Positions 44,258-50,708 of a stretch of DNA of 50,708 nucleotides are shown one piece after another. The stretch comes from Ignavibacteria bacterium (GTDB taxonomy: Bacteria; Bacteroidota; Ignavibacteria; Ignavibacteriales; Ignavibacteriaceae). The position numbers and the translations under genes were made by a program. Where the stretch lies: NCBI GenBank assembly GCA_030693705.1, contig JAUYAB010000088.1, positions 1 through 50,708 on the forward strand. The letters run 5' to 3'. The stretch's first letter is position 1, and every line of letters starts with the position of its first letter. The notes under the pieces were generated by a model. The model ran no database searches. It worked only from the letters and a program-made list of their open reading frames with translations, and was not told the origin of the DNA.

Positions 44258-44305
44258 GTGCGAGTCTTCTCGCACTCTTTACTAACAAATCAAAAAAGGT
44301 AAAAC
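44258..44305 (+). promoter_or_regulatory. Hairpin plus conserved leader before the first radical SAM gene
   Basis: GTGCGAG (44,258-44,264) and CTCGCAC (44,269-44,275) form a perfect 7-bp stem, followed by TCTTTACTAACAAATCAAAA and then AAGG before the ATG. The same order (hairpin, TTTACTAA, TCAA) precedes two further genes of the element. It may terminate the ATPase transcript and start or control the next gene. Confidence 0.6.
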
Positions 44306-45667
44306 ATGTATTGTCCAAAAAATCTCTGGATTACCGAGGAAGTAAAAGATCTTCCTCAAGTCATTCAAATTAAGAATAGGATCATTCGGTTGGATCCAAA
44401 CGTAAATATAAAAATAGTTTCATCGAATCGTCCGGAATATAAAGACGCTGAAAACGAGGTGGAACGCTTTCATGAAATGAAGGAAACCCTCCTTCTTTGT
44501 AATAGATGTGGAAGTTTTATCGAAACCTTTGCTTCACCCGGACATATTGTTGAAGGGCCAGCGACAATGGTCAAAACTTTAATGAACTGCTGTTACAAGT
44601 GTGAGTATTGTTATCTCGCACGTACAGCCATAAGACAGCAATGGCAGAAGATATATGTCAACTTCGATCAACTTGAACAGGAGATGTTAAATGAAGTCCC
44701 TATTCACGCAGGGTTGATGACCATACTTAGTTCATTCTCTCAATATGAGGGAGAACCATTGCTTAAAATTCCAGAAGGATTCAAAGAACTATCTGATTCG
44801 ATCAGAAATGATCTTTCGAAAAAGGGATCCGCAAAAGTTGCGGAGTCCGATGTCTTTGAATATTTGTTTTCTAATCTCGGGGATATTCTCTTAAAGCTCG
44901 ATTGCACACTCGGGAAAGATAGATTCTTCGATGTGAAGAAAAACTTTGAGAAAAATTTCAACGTAAATAAAACACTTCCCTTCTCATTTAATGTTTCGGA
45001 GTATAGCGACATCCTCGCCATTGAACACATTGCCGGTCATTTAGATTATCTGATGGGCATCATCAATAGAAATCCCAAATTGAAAATGCATTTCTTTACG
45101 AAGTCTGCTAATAGTGCTGCTCTAATAAAACACCACGGAGATAATAGGGTAAAAATAGTCATGAACTTTAATACTGACTTTGCTATCGATAATTATGAAC
45201 ATGACACGCCTTCATTGAAGGATCGAATAAACTCATTACAAGCGATCCAGAAAAACGGAACTTTTTTATCCGTGGTTCATTTGGAACCGGCAATCATGTA
45301 TCCGAATTACGAAAAGGATTACAAAAATCTTATCGGAAAAATATTCAAGAAAGCAGATCCTAATAAAGTTGATAAGGTCGCGATCGGTATGGTAAGATAT
45401 GCAGGTCAGTTGCTGCATCTCGCGAAAAAATTGTATCCCGATTCGGATATGCTTGATAATACCTATGAATTAGTTGAGCCGGAATACAGCGGCGACCCCT
45501 ATAGGTATGATTTTGATGAACGGATCAAGTTTTACAAAATGATGATCGCGGAAATACGGAAATATAGCAATTGTAACATCACTCTGGGAGCTGAAAACCC
45601 GGATGTCTGGGAGGCAATTCAACTCGACAGTAAAAAAGAACTCGATAAAGTGTTTTTTCAGTCTTAG
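44306..45667 (+). CDS. Radical SAM protein, spore photoproduct lyase-like
   Basis: 453 residues. The cluster-binding CxxxCxxC is Cys95, Cys99 and Cys102 in NCCYKCEYCYLAR, with a Tyr directly after the third Cys, as in spore photoproduct lyase. A CNRC pair (65-68) precedes it, perhaps a further metal site. The C-terminal two thirds has HFFTKSANSAALIKHHGDNR and a late GAENPDVW. Spore photoproduct lyase repairs a thymine dimer in spore DNA by radical chemistry. This organism group does not make such spores, so a DNA- or nucleotide-directed radical reaction is the most I can infer. An insert (about 115-230) is longer than I expect for the family. A hairpin terminator overlaps its stop codon. Confidence 0.75.
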   Translation: MYCPKNLWITEEVKDLPQVIQIKNRIIRLDPNVNIKIVSSNRPEYKDAENEVERFHEMKETLLLCNRCGSFIETFASPGHIVEGPATMVKTLMNCCYKCEYCYLARTAIRQQWQKIYVNFDQLEQEMLNEVPIHAGLMTILSSFSQYEGEPLLKIPEGFKELSDSIRNDLSKKGSAKVAESDVFEYLFSNLGDILLKLDCTLGKDRFFDVKKNFEKNFNVNKTLPFSFNVSEYSDILAIEHIAGHLDYLMGIINRNPKLKMHFFTKSANSAALIKHHGDNRVKIVMNFNTDFAIDNYEHDTPSLKDRINSLQAIQKNGTFLSVVHLEPAIMYPNYEKDYKNLIGKIFKKADPNKVDKVAIGMVRYAGQLLHLAKKLYPDSDMLDNTYELVEPEYSGDPYRYDFDERIKFYKMMIAEIRKYSNCNITLGAENPDVWEAIQLDSKKELDKVFFQS

Positions 45668-45683
45668 ATCACTAAGACTTTTT
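45660..45683 (+). terminator. Terminator overlapping the stop codon
   Basis: AGTCTTAG (45,660-45,667) and CTAAGACT (45,672-45,679) form a perfect 8-bp stem with the loop ATCA, followed by TTTTTA. The stop TAG of the radical SAM gene forms the inner end of the left arm. Confidence 0.7.
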
Positions 45684-45721
45684 AGCTGACAACAATAACA
45701 ACTGTAAACTTCAATAACAGG

Positions 45722-45774
45722 GCGTGTTCATTAAGCACGCTCTACTAATAAATCAAACCAAAAAAGAAAAAATA
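45722..45774 (+). promoter_or_regulatory. Hairpin plus conserved leader before the TPR gene
   Basis: GCGTG (45,722-45,726) and CACGC (45,736-45,740) pair, followed by TCTACTAATAAATCAAACC and an A-rich run up to the ATG. This is the second instance of the shared leader. Confidence 0.55.
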
Positions 45775-46290
45775 ATGAAAACGAATGAAAACAAATATTC
45801 ATCTCTGATGACTAAGGCAGAAAAACTAATTGGAAACAATAAGTTAGAAAAGGCGCTGCCGTTAATCGAAGAAGCAATAACATTATTGTCGAAGAGGTGG
45901 GAGGCCTATGTTATGCTGGGTAATTACTATGGAAACAAAGGAGATTACGAAACAGCCATTCAGTGGAATAAAACTGCTCTCGTAAAATTCCCGGGTGCCG
46001 CAATCGCTCATTTCAATATCGCTCAATCTCTTCTAAGAATGGGCAATAAAGAAGATGGTATGAATAATTTAAAAATGTGTGTAAATCTTGATCCGACAAT
46101 AAAAGAAGCATATCGAATGCTGAAATATGAATTAATAAATGAAGGGCATCAAGATGCGTACGGTTATTTGATAGAGGCAATCGGGCACCATCCAGATGAC
46201 GGTGTAATTAATTTCTTACTTGCAACCAAGCTTATCACTAACAGAGAAGAGCTAGGTGTAAAACTAACAAACGAAGTTTTGAAATACTAA
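45775..46290 (+). CDS. Tetratricopeptide-repeat protein, cut short by an in-frame stop
   Basis: 171 residues. Three or four TPR units are visible (for example AEKLIGNNKLEKALPLIEEA; GNYYGNKGDYETAIQWNKTA; AQSLLRMGNKEDGMNNLKMC), each a helix pair used for protein binding. The ATG at 45,775 follows the shared leader. A GTG 17 codons upstream lies within the hairpin and is unlikely to be used. The stop at 46,288-46,290 interrupts the protein: the same frame continues with more TPR sequence to 46,569. It probably acts as a scaffold for the two radical SAM proteins on either side. Confidence 0.75.
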   Translation: MKTNENKYSSLMTKAEKLIGNNKLEKALPLIEEAITLLSKRWEAYVMLGNYYGNKGDYETAIQWNKTALVKFPGAAIAHFNIAQSLLRMGNKEDGMNNLKMCVNLDPTIKEAYRMLKYELINEGHQDAYGYLIEAIGHHPDDGVINFLLATKLITNREELGVKLTNEVLKY

Positions 46291-46569
46291 GATAAAGCTG
46301 AAAATAAAGGTGTTGCAGCCCTCGGCATTAACCGCTTGCGTGGTGAGTACTTTTATCAACAGCAAGATTGGGCCAGTGCGGCAAAATATTATTCAAGATA
46401 CTTAAAATATGAATACGATGAAGATACTGCCTTGTTGTATGGTCTCTGTCTTCATGAACTTAAACGGGATGCTGAATTTTGTGACATTGTGTATTCAGCG
46501 AGTGAAAAAGGCAGTGAGTACGCAAAACAACTTATGGAGCAATATCCCAATTGCTTTGTAGGATACTAA
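46291..46569 (+). pseudogene. In-frame continuation of the TPR protein after the UAA
   Basis: The frame after the TAA reads DKAENKGVAALGINRLRGEY, then FYQQQDWASAAKYYSRYLKY and EDTALLYGLCLHELKRDAEF, which are again TPR helices, and ends at a TAA at 46,567-46,569. With the first part it would give a 264-residue protein. A single base change (TAT or CAA to TAA) explains the interruption. An ORF from 46,336 could be translated alone only from a non-ATG start. Confidence 0.7.
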
Positions 46570-46580
46570 CACAATCAATT

Positions 46581-46626
46581 GGCCGGAAAACAACCGGCCT
46601 TTACTAAAAACAATCAAGGACAAAAA
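46581..46626 (+). promoter_or_regulatory. Hairpin plus conserved leader before the second radical SAM gene
   Basis: GGCCGG (46,581-46,586) and CCGGCC (46,594-46,599) pair across AAAACAA, followed by TTTACTAAAAACAATCAAGG and then the ATG at 46,627. This is the third instance of the shared leader, with a completely different stem sequence. Confidence 0.6.
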
Positions 46627-47421
46627 ATGAAACAACAAAAGAAAAGCGAATGGGGCACGCATGAATGGTCGCCTCACACTCTAAACTGTATTACGGGCTG
46701 TGGCAACGACTGCCTCTATTGCTACAGCAAGGAAATGGCAATCCGATATAATCGGAGTACACCGGAAACTTGGAAAGAAGAAGTGGTTCGTCCACATGAC
46801 CTTAAAAAGAAAATCAAGAAATATGATGCACGGGTAATGTACCCTTCGGCTCATGATATTCGCCCGGAACACCTTCAAGAAAACCTGGAATTCCTTCAGC
46901 ACATTCTTGAAGCGGGAAACAAGGTTCTCATTGTCAGTAAACCTCATCTTGAATGCATCAAAGCAATCTGCAAAAAATTTGATGCCTACAAAGACAAAAT
47001 CCTCTTCAGATTTACGATAGGTAGTGCAGACGATAACGTACTTAACTTTTGGGAACCAAACGCTCCGGGATTCAAAGAACGCTTGGCATCTCTAAAGTGG
47101 GCTTACAAGAAGGGCTTCGGAACAAGTATCTCTTGTGAACCGATGCTTGATGATAACATCGACAAGGTGATAAAGAAGGTTTCTCCTTTTGTCACTGAAA
47201 CGATTTGGGGTGGAAAGATCAATCACCTCATTGGAGTAACCGGCAGAGGAAGACTAGATTTCAACGGCTGCAATGACCCGCAAACAATGGCAAAGGCTGA
47301 AGAATTGATTGCTTGGCAGTCGGATGATCAAATCGTTCAGTTGTATGATCGGTACAAAAATGATCCGAAGATCATGTGGAAAGAATCGATCAAGAAGGTC
47401 ATTGAAAGAAAAAACAAATAG
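46627..47421 (+). CDS. Radical SAM protein, second spore photoproduct lyase-like/DUF5131-like
   Basis: 264 residues. CxxxCxxC is Cys25, Cys29 and Cys32 in ITGCGNDCLYCYSKEMA, with an extra Cys21. It is followed by ILFRFTIGSADDNVLNFWEP and TSISCEPMLDD, in the pattern of small SPL-family radical SAM proteins (LxxEPxAPxxxxRL). The WGTHEWSPHTLNC opening also recalls phage Gp37/Gp68 (DUF5131) proteins. It shares chemistry but not close sequence with the larger enzyme at 44,306. The ATG at 46,627 follows the conserved leader. An earlier TTG lies inside the hairpin stem. Confidence 0.75.
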   Translation: MKQQKKSEWGTHEWSPHTLNCITGCGNDCLYCYSKEMAIRYNRSTPETWKEEVVRPHDLKKKIKKYDARVMYPSAHDIRPEHLQENLEFLQHILEAGNKVLIVSKPHLECIKAICKKFDAYKDKILFRFTIGSADDNVLNFWEPNAPGFKERLASLKWAYKKGFGTSISCEPMLDDNIDKVIKKVSPFVTETIWGGKINHLIGVTGRGRLDFNGCNDPQTMAKAEELIAWQSDDQIVQLYDRYKNDPKIMWKESIKKVIERKNK

Positions 47422-47438
47422 TCGTCTATAATTAATTG

Positions 47439-47477
47439 CTTCTTCCTGGGTATAAGAAATGAGTACCCGGGAAGAAG
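47439..47477 (+). terminator. 14-bp hairpin after the second radical SAM gene
   Basis: CTTCTTCCTGGGTA (47,439-47,452) pairs with TACCCGGGAAGAAG (47,464-47,477), one G-T pair, with an 11-base loop. It lies 18 bases past the stop. No T run follows on the plus strand, so it may be an mRNA 3' stabiliser as much as a terminator. Confidence 0.5.
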
Positions 47478-47529
47478 TTATAACTTCAGTAAATCTCATG
47501 CTGCATCCCATAAACTCGATTTGCTGAAT

Positions 47530-47694
47530 ATGTCCAACGGTAACAATGGGAATAACGGTTGGATTACCAAACCCGGAAATCGCTTGAGTAGCACAAGTGG
47601 TTTCCATTTCATAGGTAACAGTTATGCAAATAACAAATGGAGAATCAAAGCAAAATGCATCTCTACGCAAGCACAACTTGTGGCAGGGAGTTGA
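47530..47694 (+). CDS. Possible 54-residue protein
   Basis: Opens MSNGNNGNNGWITKPGNRLS, then STSGFHFIGNSYANNKWRIK, and ends TQAQLVAGS. The frame is open upstream to the stop of the radical SAM gene but has no better start. No ribosome site is evident. The composition looks like real protein, yet it overlaps the next HTH frame by 58 bases if that begins at its first ATG, so at most one of the two starts is right. Confidence 0.3.
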   Translation: MSNGNNGNNGWITKPGNRLSSTSGFHFIGNSYANNKWRIKAKCISTQAQLVAGS

Positions 47695-47963
47695 TTGGTT
47701 TGGATACGCAGAATGATCGCATCGAATTGCTCTCTATCACCCAAGCTGCTAAGGAACTCAAAGTTGGTAGAAAGCGCATCCACGAGATGATTGAGAAAAG
47801 TGAAATAGGTGTTATTGAATTTGAAAATGGGACTGTTAGAATTCCTTATCCGGAACTTAGAAAATGGGTGCAAGAAAAAACTACATACGCATCTTTAAGA
47901 AAACTCCCGATGATGGTAAATTTGTCAGAGAGAGTCCTGCTTTTAATGTTCAATCGGTTATAA
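47637..47963 (+). CDS. Excisionase-like helix-turn-helix protein
   Basis: Up to 108 residues. LLSITQAAKELKVGRKRIHE, then MIEKSEIGVIEFENGTVRIP and YPELRKWVQEK, form the HTH_17/MerR-type fold of phage and transposon excisionases (two helices, a wing, then a YpxxELxxW segment). It lies 27 bases upstream of the integrase gene, the usual xis-int pairing. The domain begins around residue 30. A TTG at 47,700 with GGGAG 9 bases upstream would give a protein of more usual length, and would also clear the small ORF that ends at 47,694. Confidence 0.7.
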   Translation: MENQSKMHLYASTTCGRELIGLDTQNDRIELLSITQAAKELKVGRKRIHEMIEKSEIGVIEFENGTVRIPYPELRKWVQEKTTYASLRKLPMMVNLSERVLLLMFNRL

Positions 47964-47990
47964 AACAGATTATCGGAAGGAAGAATTAAA

Positions 47991-49031
47991 ATGAGCAAAC
48001 GCAGCATAGACTATATTGATGAAAATGAAGGCTACTGGTACATTCGATATAAGGATCCCATGAGCTTCAAATGGAAGGCAGTTTCTACAAAACTTAAATC
48101 CACGAGAAGGAACCTTCAACTCGCTCAGAAATTTCGAGATGAGTTGTTTGCCGAAATTAAAAAACATGAAAATATCAGATATCGTCAAGGTGACGTTCAA
48201 TATGCATTTACTCGATTCAAAAAGATAAACGCAAATAAGGAGGATTCAACAAAAAGAACCTATGATATTTTCTACGGTTATCTGACCCAAAAGATAAAGC
48301 CGGAAACACCTTGTATCGTAATAGATAAGCAGATGGCAGAAGATTTTCTCCTTTGGCTTAGCAGCTTAAATCATATTCAGCAGAATACTAAATTTGGCAT
48401 CCAGAAAAATTTTCTGAAGTTCTTACGGTTTTTGTTTGAGTATGAATACATTCCAAAAATGTTCATAATAAATAGAGACATGAAAACGCGTGCTAAAGTT
48501 AGTGACCCTCTTATATTCACCAACTCAGATCGGCAAGGGATCATTGATAGTCTTTCAAAGGAGGAGAAGAACGGTAACTTCCGCACCATGATTATGTTGC
48601 TCATGTATACCGGACTCAGACCCAGTGACCTCATCAATGTAACTACCGATCAAGTTGATCTTGATAAAATGGAGATCAAATTCTACTCCTCAAAAATCGA
48701 CAAGTGGTTTATCCGACCGATTCATCCGTCTCTAAAAGAAATACTTTTCTCTAGAAAAGCAGAAGTTAAAACTGGAAGGCTTTTCGATTACAGTGAAGTT
48801 AAAAATATTGGGAAGGCTTTCAGAAGATTTCTTGAAGTTCTAAATCTTACGGCAAAGGGATACAATTTAAGAACCTTCAGAAAGGATTTTATTTCGCGTA
48901 GCCAGGAGGCCGGTATTTCAATCAACACCACAGCCCTATTAGTTGGGCATTCAAACATCAAAACAACCATGACTTATTACACAAAACTATCGACAAAGCA
49001 TCTAACAGACGAGTTGTCAAAGTTAAAATAA
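47991..49031 (+). CDS. Tyrosine recombinase/integrase
   Basis: 346 residues. Core-binding domain about 70-160, catalytic domain about 170-340. Catalytic residues: Arg210 (YTGLRPSDL), Lys235 (YSSKID), Arg294 (NLRTFRKDF), His320 (LLVGHSNIKTT) and Tyr329. The first His of the HxxR box is replaced by Tyr (Tyr291), a change tolerated in some phage-type integrases. GGAAGGAAG lies 6-12 bases upstream of the ATG. It is the last gene of the plus-strand element and is followed by a terminator. No attachment-site repeat or tRNA gene is seen nearby. Confidence 0.9.
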   Translation: MSKRSIDYIDENEGYWYIRYKDPMSFKWKAVSTKLKSTRRNLQLAQKFRDELFAEIKKHENIRYRQGDVQYAFTRFKKINANKEDSTKRTYDIFYGYLTQKIKPETPCIVIDKQMAEDFLLWLSSLNHIQQNTKFGIQKNFLKFLRFLFEYEYIPKMFIINRDMKTRAKVSDPLIFTNSDRQGIIDSLSKEEKNGNFRTMIMLLMYTGLRPSDLINVTTDQVDLDKMEIKFYSSKIDKWFIRPIHPSLKEILFSRKAEVKTGRLFDYSEVKNIGKAFRRFLEVLNLTAKGYNLRTFRKDFISRSQEAGISINTTALLVGHSNIKTTMTYYTKLSTKHLTDELSKLK

Positions 49032-49043
49032 TGTCAGCTACTT

Positions 49044-49080
49044 AAGCCTTGCATGAGTAATATCTTGCATGGCTTTTTTA
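49044..49080 (+). terminator. Terminator after the integrase gene
   Basis: AAGCCTTGCA (49,044-49,053) pairs with TGCATGGCTT (49,066-49,075) apart from one T-T mismatch, and is followed by TTTTA. It begins 12 bases past the integrase stop. Confidence 0.65.
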
Positions 49081-49101
49081 GTTTTAAATGAAAATATTTA
49101 A

Positions 49102-49874
49102 TTATGATAACCCTTTCACAAAATCTTGAAATAATTCAATCCTTTTAATATCATTAGGATTTATCAGAAAGGGACTTACATCTCTTACTAATTGTTTGAG
49201 ATCAATTGATTTAATTTTGGAGTCTAAACTATTCTTCAACTGATTGATGTTTTTGATTCCAGCTTTCATTTCTAAATACTTAAAATCTGGTTTAGCAATG
49301 CTGAAGAGAAACAGTGCATCGTAGTAATCCCTTCCCTTGGCCATCTTGCGATTATTTATTGCCCATATTTTCTGTGAGAGTAAGATGTTTTTGGGTGTAA
49401 AATAAAGTCTTGAAAGAATATCGAATTTGTTAAGTATAAATGGTTCTACTTCGTACTCATATTTTTGCGCTTCAGTATCTAGTTGAATAAGGATTTTTTC
49501 TTCTTGATATCCAGAGAGTTTATTATCAAAAAGAAGTTGTGGAATACGAATATAACAACGAAACGCTCTCTTGTGCACTGTTTTAATCTCAAATGTATAT
49601 CCATCCGTTACAAGCTGTTTTGCTATTATAGCAGAAAGTAAATCGAATTCACTTTCAGTCAAGCCAAAGTTATCAAAGTCCAAATCCTCCGAAAATCGGT
49701 TAGTCCCAAAAACAATTCTTAAGCATGTTCCCCCCATAAACGAAAGTTTAGATGCATATTCTGTCGTGAATATTATCTGCAATATTTTATGCTGTAAATA
49801 TTCCCGTAGAATGTTCCGCTTAAACGGACGTCATTTTTCGGGTATAACTTTTCAATTTCTGACATACTAAGCAT
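49102..49874 (-). pseudogene. AbiEii-family nucleotidyltransferase toxin with a 5' frameshift
   Basis: The main frame (49,102-49,782, up to 226 residues from a TTG) has KLSFMGGTCLRIVFGTNRFS, then EDLDFDNFGL (GG..SEDLDF, the AbiEii nucleotidyltransferase signature), KGRDYYDALFLF and a C-terminal helix pair. The proper start is an ATG at 49,874, overlapping the antitoxin by 8 bases (MLSMSEIEKLYPKND). It is in another frame and meets RNILREYLQHKILQIIF near 49,826-49,832. One missing base explains the break, and the span is 773 bases, one short of a multiple of three. The N-terminal ~45 residues are lost unless the TTG is used. Confidence 0.8.
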
Positions 49875-50484
49875 TGACTATCCAGTCTTTCATTAAAATA
49901 ATTCTCATTGTAAGGTTTTTATTATCATACAAGGTGAGGTAGTTCTTGATTTTTTCCCAATCAAGTCGCCCCTTCACCGACATTATATTGAACCTCATAT
50001 CTTCAATATGTTCGGGAGTCCTTATTGCCGGGTTAAGATAGAAAAAATCGATCATTGCTTTTTCTGGTTCTGCAATCTTTATAGTTACATTCTTCCAACG
50101 CACAAGTGAATACCCGAAATTATAACTTGGCCGTATTGTTCTATAAGAAAAGACAATATTATCATGCTGAAATACTGATGTCTTTTTGGAAGAAACTGAT
50201 GTTATTCTATAAACAGCTTCTGGAATAAAACCATAATAAGCAAATGCAGTTTCAAGCGATATGTATGATGATTCATAAATCTTATTCGCCAAATAAAAGA
50301 GATGCATTTCATCAAGTGGTTCATCAGCGAAAACATAAACCCCGTTGGCTATTCTTTTGATATATCCTTTTTTTTGCCAGTCCACCAATCGGTGATTATA
50401 TACCTTCCCCGTTAGCTTTTCAGTCTCTTTAAGAGTGAAGGCCGGGTAGTTTTTTAATTCTTTTGCAAAAGTCAAATAATTCAT
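49867..50484 (-). CDS. AbiEi-family antitoxin
   Basis: 205 residues. An N-terminal winged HTH (FAKELKNYPAFTLKETEKLT, then YNHRLVDWQKKGYIKRIANG and VYVFADEP) is followed by the AbiEi C-terminal domain (SSYISLETAFAYYGFIPEAV; IKIAEPEKAMIDFFYLNPAI). In type IV AbiE systems it represses its own operon and counters the AbiEii nucleotidyltransferase, giving phage resistance. It precedes and overlaps the damaged toxin gene and is intact. Confidence 0.87.
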   Translation of the reverse strand: MNYLTFAKELKNYPAFTLKETEKLTGKVYNHRLVDWQKKGYIKRIANGVYVFADEPLDEMHLFYLANKIYESSYISLETAFAYYGFIPEAVYRITSVSSKKTSVFQHDNIVFSYRTIRPSYNFGYSLVRWKNVTIKIAEPEKAMIDFFYLNPAIRTPEHIEDMRFNIMSVKGRLDWEKIKNYLTLYDNKNLTMRIILMKDWIVNA

Positions 50485-50516
50485 AATATTTCCATAAAGT
50501 ACTGTTTATAATATAA

Positions 50517-50708
50517 GGGTATCTCTAAAAACTCTTGCAATAGTTAATAAAAAAGGCAAAGGAATAGACAAAGAGAAAAAGTAAGGTTGTATTTTTACAG
50601 TAGTAATAAATGAGAGATATTAAGTGAGCCACGGAAACTACAAAAACAAACAAGCAAAAGGATTCTTCGACGAATCACATCGGTTAGAACAACTAACAGC
50701 CACCAAAG
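50517..50708 (+). mobile_element. Left end of an IS5-like insertion sequence (runs off the window)
   Basis: The segment starts with GGGTATCTCTAAAAAC, which resembles an IS5-group terminal inverted repeat. A transposase frame opens about 107 bases inside it. The far end and its repeat are outside the window. It lies 33 bases from the start codon of the AbiEi gene and may have separated that gene from its promoter region. Confidence 0.5.
50624..50708 (+). CDS. Transposase N-terminus (IS5/IS1182-like), partial
   Basis: A GTG start is followed by an open frame of 28 codons to the window edge: MSHGNYKNKQAKGFFDESHR, then LEQLTATK. The GFFDE..RLEQL pattern is the usual start of IS5-type transposases. 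The catalytic DDE part lies beyond the window. Confidence 0.5.
   Translation, partial: MSHGNYKNKQAKGFFDESHRLEQLTATK

Noticed and set aside
38511-46569. Reassignment of UAA to a sense codon, from three in-frame TAA codons in two genes
   Set aside because: Many intact genes here end at TAA in the expected place, and nearby genes have frameshifts too, so mutation or error is simpler.
47254-47676. A 140-codon minus-strand ORF
   Set aside because: It overlaps the end of the second radical SAM gene and the hairpin and has no recognisable domain.
41391-49101. Attachment-site direct repeats for the integrase element
   Set aside because: I compared the gap left of 42,141 with the sequence after the integrase by eye and found no convincing match, and no tRNA gene is visible to serve as a target.

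Overview
The window is AT-rich and Gram-negative in character: it has an outer-membrane Wzi-type barrel, Wzx/Wzy-dependent polysaccharide genes, and many start codons with weak or no Shine-Dalgarno sequence. Gene content and style suit the Bacteroidota/Ignavibacteriota side of the tree, but no ribosomal or housekeeping marker is present, so the placement is tentative.

Region 1 (about 500-38,425, minus strand throughout) is one large surface-polysaccharide locus. Read in the direction of transcription it begins with ugd, a LegB-like dehydratase and an aminotransferase, then a methyltransferase and a PIG-L deacetylase. Next come wzx, a GT4 transferase, an LpxD-like acyltransferase, a CBS-fused nucleotidyltransferase and wzy. 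A UDP-L-FucNAc/L-QuiNAc set (fnlA, fnlC and an RmlD-type reductase) and another GT4 follow. Then comes a nine-gene block for an unidentified activated sugar: hydroxyacid dehydrogenase, Gfo/Idh oxidoreductase, SIS isomerase, SDR, dehydroquinate-synthase-like cyclase, YhcH, CMP-sugar synthetase, cyclase-family hydrolase and HpcH/HpaI aldolase. After that come a DUF115 protein, a complete CDP-glucose to CDP-tyvelose pathway (rfbF, G, H, an E3 reductase, a paratose synthase and rfbE), a WecG-type transferase, a deacetylase, a phosphoglycosyl transferase and a WbpB/D/E set for UDP-GlcNAc(3NAc)A. The wzi-like gene and a rho-independent terminator close the locus. A 24-bp near-identical direct repeat lies just outside each end (295 and 38,485).

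Region 2 (about 38,500-41,400, minus strand) is a graveyard of nucleotidyltransferase toxin-antitoxin-like modules. A MntA/HI0074 pair carries one frameshift and two in-frame stops. A second nucleotidyltransferase has a one-base deletion in a G run. A third MNT-HEPN pair is intact in frame, but its HEPN partner has Tyr where the RNase motif normally has His. Two diverged copies of a ~150-bp intergenic repeat separate the modules.

Region 3 (about 42,100-49,080, plus strand) looks like an integrative element. It carries a tiny leader ORF, a sigma-like HTH protein, a P-loop ATPase, two different spore-photoproduct-lyase-like radical SAM proteins with a TPR protein between them, an excisionase-like HTH protein and a tyrosine recombinase. 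Three gene junctions share one architecture: a hairpin of variable sequence followed by a conserved TTTACTAA..TCAA leader. I regard this and the nine-gene CMP-sugar block as the most likely undescribed systems.

Region 4 (49,100-50,708) has an AbiEi/AbiEii pair whose toxin gene is frameshifted near its 5' end, followed by the left end of an IS5-like element that runs off the window.
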